This document shows, piece after piece, positions 8,075-10,817 of a stretch of 10,817 bases of DNA (its first letter is position 1; each line of letters opens with the position of its first letter). This DNA is from Porogramme epimiltina. Taxonomy: Eukaryota; Basidiomycota; Agaricomycetes; Polyporales; Polyporaceae. Below the pieces are notes generated by a model that was given only the letters and a program-made list of their open reading frames with translations, was not told the DNA's origin and did not search any database. The translations under genes and the position numbers were made by a program. Where the stretch lies: NCBI GenBank assembly GCA_900155495.1, contig FTLJ01001727.1, positions 1 to 10,817 of the forward strand, written 5' to 3'.

Positions 8075-9709
8075 AGGCTGCTATACATCTCGTGCGTATT
8101 TCCACTGCTCACCTATGGCTGCGCAGTCTGGTACCGGCCGAAAGGCATGACCACGGCCATGCGGCCGCTGCGCATCGCGCAGAACCAGGCCCTGCGGTGG
8201 ATCACCGGGGCCTTCAAGTCCACCCCGGTGGGCTCACTGGAGGCTTTCGCCGGGGTTCCTCCCCTTCACTTACAGCTTAGAAAACTACAGGAACGGTACT
8301 TCATTAGGATCCGCACCCTTCCGGCCTCGCACCCCCTAGTCGCCGCGTTCCCGGCACGCCTTGGGCGGTCGGTACAAGCCCCCTACGTCCGTTTCCTACC
8401 GGAACTCGCCCCACCAGACCCGCGCGCCCCACTCACTACGGCGCCAGAATTCTTCCCGGCAAGCACAATCCCCTTCGACCCCCTAGACGAGGAGGCACAG
8501 CCGGGCAGGCGTGTCGTCGACCTCTTCGCACATCGGGTGGTTTATCATATGGACCACCCGAAGAAGAGGGACAGTGATGCACTGCAGGCGTGGATAGAGG
8601 GGGAACTCCGCCCCCGCATCGATGCGTGCCACGCAGACCCGACCATCCTGGTCCTTTTCACGGACGGCAGCGCGCACCCCGACGAGCGGCGGTCGGCTGC
8701 AGGGTACGAGGCGTATGTGGGTGGGAAGCGCATCCGCTCCCATGCAGTTCAGACGGGCGCAGCCCACAGCTATGACGCAGAGCTGATGGCCCTATCCATG
8801 GCCATTGGCTTCGCACGCCTCAAGTCACTGCATACGGCTCACATATTTACAGACAACGAGGCCTCGGCGAAGGCCGTCCTCGATGTGTCGGTCCACGCAG
8901 GCCAGCCCTTCGCGCTCAACGCATGCCGCATCCTGCGCGAGTGGTTCGAGCACCATCCCGACAACACCCTCCACATCTCGTACTGCCCGTCGCACGTGGG
9001 CATACGGGAGAACGAGTCTGTTGACCTCCTTGTTGGGCAGATCTCGAACTCCGACGCACGGGGCACACGGCTCCGCGGCCCAATCCCCGAAACCCTCTCC
9101 TTCGCGAAGGCGCGTGCCGCAGCGGCGCTGCGGGAGGGGTGGGCAGCAGAGGCGCAGGCGAAGCCGGACGTCTACTTCGGGCGCGACTACCCGAAGCACT
9201 GGTCATTTCGGACGCTCACACACACAGGCAGGAACTATCCACTGCGGCGGGTGGGTCACAGTGCCACACTCACCGCCCGTGCTATCCGCTGCCTCTCGGG
9301 ACACGCCCCGACTGGGGAGTATGCCAACCGAATCCTCCAGATCGAGGACCACCGCACCTGTTGGTGCTTCGCAATCCTCCGACGGGAGGAGGCGGAGGAC
9401 ACGGGGCGAGAAACAATGGTCCTCCCGGGTCTCAGGAGGTGGGCGCACAACCGCGACCACATTCTCTTCGACTGCGAGTGGTATGCGCGCCGTTTCCGCG
9501 CGGCGCACTGGGAGACGCTCCTCCGCGAGCTCGACCCTTTCCCTATTATCATTGACTTCCTGACAGACAACCCGGGGGCCTTCACCTTTGGAGACCGACC
9601 GCTCCCTGAGCACGAGCTTTGGCGCCCTCACGTGCTGCCTGGGATGCACCCAGACACCCCCTGCACGGTTCATTTGTACCGGACCCCTAGTGAAGCCGTA
9701 CTTCAATAG
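8075..9709 (+). CDS. LINE polyprotein fragment: reverse transcriptase tail, RNase H, zinc knuckle
   Basis: This is the 544-codon remainder of the element's second ORF, open without frameshift to TAG at 9707-9709. It has no start codon of its own, because its N-terminus was lost by truncation. It begins with the connection after the reverse transcriptase (LLYISCVFPLLTYGCAVWY, then QNQALRWITGAFKSTP and LEAFAGVPPLHLQL), typical of LINE ORF2. The RNase H domain follows at about residues 190-325, with all four acidic residues visible: D in LFTDGSA, E in YDAELMAL, D in IFTDNEAS and D in ENESVDLL. The last region has CWC and, about 30 residues later, HNRDHILFDCEWY, resembling the usual C-x-C...H...C knuckle but with an unusually long spacing. 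The reading frame extends left to an ATG at 7985, but those codons are host flank. The upstream catalytic YADD region is missing, so reverse transcriptase activity is not expected. Confidence 0.9.
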   Translation, partial: RLLYISCVFPLLTYGCAVWYRPKGMTTAMRPLRIAQNQALRWITGAFKSTPVGSLEAFAGVPPLHLQLRKLQERYFIRIRTLPASHPLVAAFPARLGRSVQAPYVRFLPELAPPDPRAPLTTAPEFFPASTIPFDPLDEEAQPGRRVVDLFAHRVVYHMDHPKKRDSDALQAWIEGELRPRIDACHADPTILVLFTDGSAHPDERRSAAGYEAYVGGKRIRSHAVQTGAAHSYDAELMALSMAIGFARLKSLHTAHIFTDNEASAKAVLDVSVHAGQPFALNACRILREWFEHHPDNTLHISYCPSHVGIRENESVDLLVGQISNSDARGTRLRGPIPETLSFAKARAAAALREGWAAEAQAKPDVYFGRDYPKHWSFRTLTHTGRNYPLRRVGHSATLTARAIRCLSGHAPTGEYANRILQIEDHRTCWCFAILRREEAEDTGRETMVLPGLRRWAHNRDHILFDCEWYARRFRAAHWETLLRELDPFPIIIDFLTDNPGAFTFGDRPLPEHELWRPHVLPGMHPDTPCTVHLYRTPSEAVLQ

Positions 9710-9923
9710 TTAGCACCCCGACCCCTGCCTGTCCCCCTCTCCTCCCCTCTCCCCGCTCCACGGGTTACCCAGTTCAGTCGCCGTGTCCGCACTCGAGTTT
9801 TCCAGACAGCATATATTATTAGTACACTACGTACAGGGTTCTGCCCCGCCCGCCCTGGCTCCGCCGCGGGTCCCGAGTTTGTATCTACTTTGGAAGACGG
9901 GATGTAATACACCAACGAGATCC
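9710..9923 (+). other. 3' UTR of the LINE
   Basis: Non-coding DNA between the TAG stop and the A tail, beginning C-rich (CCCCTGCCTGTCCCCCTCTC). No AATAAA was seen before the tail, as is common in fungal transcripts. Host sequence starts again after the A run. Confidence 0.75.

Positions 9924-9952
<29 letters not shown>
9924..9952 (+). repeat. 29-nt A tail of the LINE
   Basis: An uninterrupted run of 29 A residues at the 3' end of the element, followed directly by the right target-site duplication. The last A could also be counted in the duplication, since the left copy is preceded by A. Long pure runs usually shorten or mutate with age, which favours a recent insertion. The exact length may be affected by sequencing error. 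Confidence 0.9.
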
Positions 9953-9954
<2 letters not shown>

Positions 9955-9971
9955 GGGCAAGCAACAGCATC
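9953..9971 (+). repeat. Right copy of the LINE target-site duplication
   Basis: GTGGGCAAGCAACAGCATC matches the left copy at 8054-8072 with one difference. It marks the exact 3' boundary of the insertion. The host sequence continues with AGTTAGGC. Confidence 0.9.
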
Positions 9972-10687
9972 AGTTAGGCTATAGAGGGGTGCAACGAGGA
10001 TACCAGCACGGAATTATACGTCGATAGACAACAATCTATGAAATTTGGGAACAGGATAACAAGATGCGTACTGTGAATGCGCATACATCTGGGAGTCAAA
10101 GTAGATGCACGTATCGCAGGGCGATCTGGATAATGAGGGTACAGAAGGCGAGGAGGGTAATACACATGCGAGGCGCGACTAGATGGGAAGTTGGGTATGA
10201 GTACAGGAGACTAAAACGACACTGTGAGAGTAAAATAGGCTTAGGAACACTAAGAATGGCGTCCCCACTCATCAACGTCGCGTGCAGGGCCCTACAATCC
10301 GCTGGATAAGCGTCGTGCGTGTAGGGCAGCGGTGGGCAGCACGCCCTCGAAGCGCGCGTGGGGCAGCGACGGCAACGAAGGCTGTAGAGGCGCATTCGAG
10401 AAGGGTGGAGGAAGGTAGGGAGAGAGGCACGTAGGCGGAGGGGCGTCACGGTCGGCATCCGGCGCTTTCCGTCAAGTCGTGAATACGGTGATGACCGCCC
10501 GCATTGGAAGTCGGCCGGGGTCCAGCTTGAGGGCGCAATGCAGCAGCGCGCACGGCGGCGACGAAGAAGCCTCCCGCCGTGTCGCTCAGGCCGCGAAGCG
10601 CCCAGCGCACGGACCCTCCGAGGATTCCGACTTCCCTCCGGCGACCCGCGCGCCGCCTCGCCGCCCGCCCCACGCGCGACCGCGGAC
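9972..10687. other. Unassigned flank between the LINE and the right-edge gene
   Basis: From 9972 to about 10300 the DNA is moderately AT-rich, with no convincing coding exon; an 81-codon plus-strand ORF (10064-10309) has no recognisable domain. It could hold the 3' untranslated region of the minus-strand gene at the right edge. From about 10300 to 10687 the DNA is very GC-rich and open in several minus-strand frames, including frames of 204 and 75 codons. These may be an intron plus further exon of the right-edge gene, or chance ORFs. Confidence 0.35.
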
Positions 10688-10817
10688 TTACGCCGCGTTC
10701 TCGGGGTCAAACCACGCGGCGAAGTCGCGCTCGAAGTTGAGGCTCGTTTCGCCCGTGAAGAAGTCGAGCGGGAACCCCATGCTTGTGCCCCGCCCCATGT
10801 ACGGCGGATCCATCGAG
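10688..10817 (-). CDS. C-terminal end of an unidentified protein gene, incomplete at the window edge
   Basis: The last 130 bases of the minus strand encode MDPPYMGRGTSMGFPLDFF followed by TGETSLNFERDFAAWFDPEN and AA, then TAA at 10690-10688. Codon third positions are almost all G or C, which supports this frame over the other two. The acidic and aromatic end (FERDFAAWFDPEN) would be compatible with the tail of a nuclear regulator, but that is a guess and I recognise no domain. The apparent stop overlaps a perfect splice donor (GC|GTAAGT), so this may instead be the end of an internal exon. Confidence 0.55.
   Translation of the reverse strand, partial: SMDPPYMGRGTSMGFPLDFFTGETSLNFERDFAAWFDPENAA

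Larger units (their letters stand above)
8073..9952 (+). mobile_element. 5'-truncated LINE (non-LTR retrotransposon) with A tail
   Basis: About 1.9 kb of a non-LTR retrotransposon, bounded by a 19-bp target-site duplication and ending in 29 A residues. It retains the C-terminal end of the reverse transcriptase, an RNase H domain, a cysteine/histidine knuckle, a 3' UTR of about 210 bp (9710-9923) and the tail. The endonuclease and the catalytic palm of the reverse transcriptase are absent, so this copy cannot mobilise itself; 5' truncation is the usual result of incomplete reverse transcription. RNase H next to a LINE reverse transcriptase fits fungal Tad-type or I-like elements, but I cannot fix the clade from this piece. 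The long open frame and intact tail suggest a fairly recent insertion. Confidence 0.92.

Noticed and set aside
8805..9563. Plus-strand frame of 252 codons, rich in S, R and T
   Set aside because: It is a shifted-frame shadow of the LINE ORF; the RNase H motifs are in the other frame.
9924..9952. A run read as a simple microsatellite or sequencing artefact
   Set aside because: Its place exactly between the LINE 3' UTR and the target-site duplication identifies it as the element's tail.
1..10817. tRNA, rRNA, CRISPR array, or prokaryotic-type operon and defence cassette
   Set aside because: I looked for T-loop-like sequences, regularly spaced repeats and closely packed ORFs and found none; introns and gene content are fungal.

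Overview
The window looks like nuclear DNA from a mushroom-forming basidiomycete (Agaricomycetes). The evidence is short spliceosomal introns of roughly 50-80 nt with GT..AG ends, pyrimidine-rich tracts of the fungal promoter type, a membrane protein of the basidiomycete-expanded DUF6535 family, and a fungal LINE with an RNase H domain. There are no bacterial operons and I found no CRISPR array, rRNA or tRNA.

Layout, left to right. (1) Positions 1-543, minus strand: the 3' part of a second DUF6535-like gene that runs off the left edge. It is recognised because its last exon matches the C-terminal exon of the complete gene further right. (2) About 544-3106: no gene I can support, with pyrimidine-rich and TA-rich stretches and scattered unconvincing ORFs. 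(3) 3107-6163, minus strand: one complete, multi-exon DUF6535 gene. I rebuilt it as nine exons (or ten, with an optional 66-nt intron), giving a protein of about 856 or 834 residues. It has a low-complexity N-terminus, the DUF6535 membrane core and a long C-terminal region. (4) 6400-8052: no supported gene; both strands carry ORFs at 6400-7220, followed by a CT-rich stretch. (5) 8073-9952: a 5'-truncated LINE on the plus strand. It keeps the tail of the reverse transcriptase, an RNase H domain, a degenerate zinc knuckle, a 3' UTR and a 29-nt A tail, and it is bracketed by a 19-bp target-site duplication with one mismatch. (6) 9972-10687: flanking DNA, the right part very GC-rich. (7) 10688-10817, minus strand: the end of an unidentified protein gene entering from the right edge, whose apparent stop codon lies inside a perfect GTAAGT donor.

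The two DUF6535-type genes lie in the same orientation and look like a diverged tandem pair. The LINE is an independent insertion between the complete DUF6535 gene and the right-edge gene. Nothing here shows a pathway or a defence system, and I do not claim a new biological system. The points most worth checking are the exon architecture of the DUF6535 gene, the overlooked paralogue at the left edge, and the exactly bounded LINE insertion, where a naive ORF call would fuse host DNA to the element.
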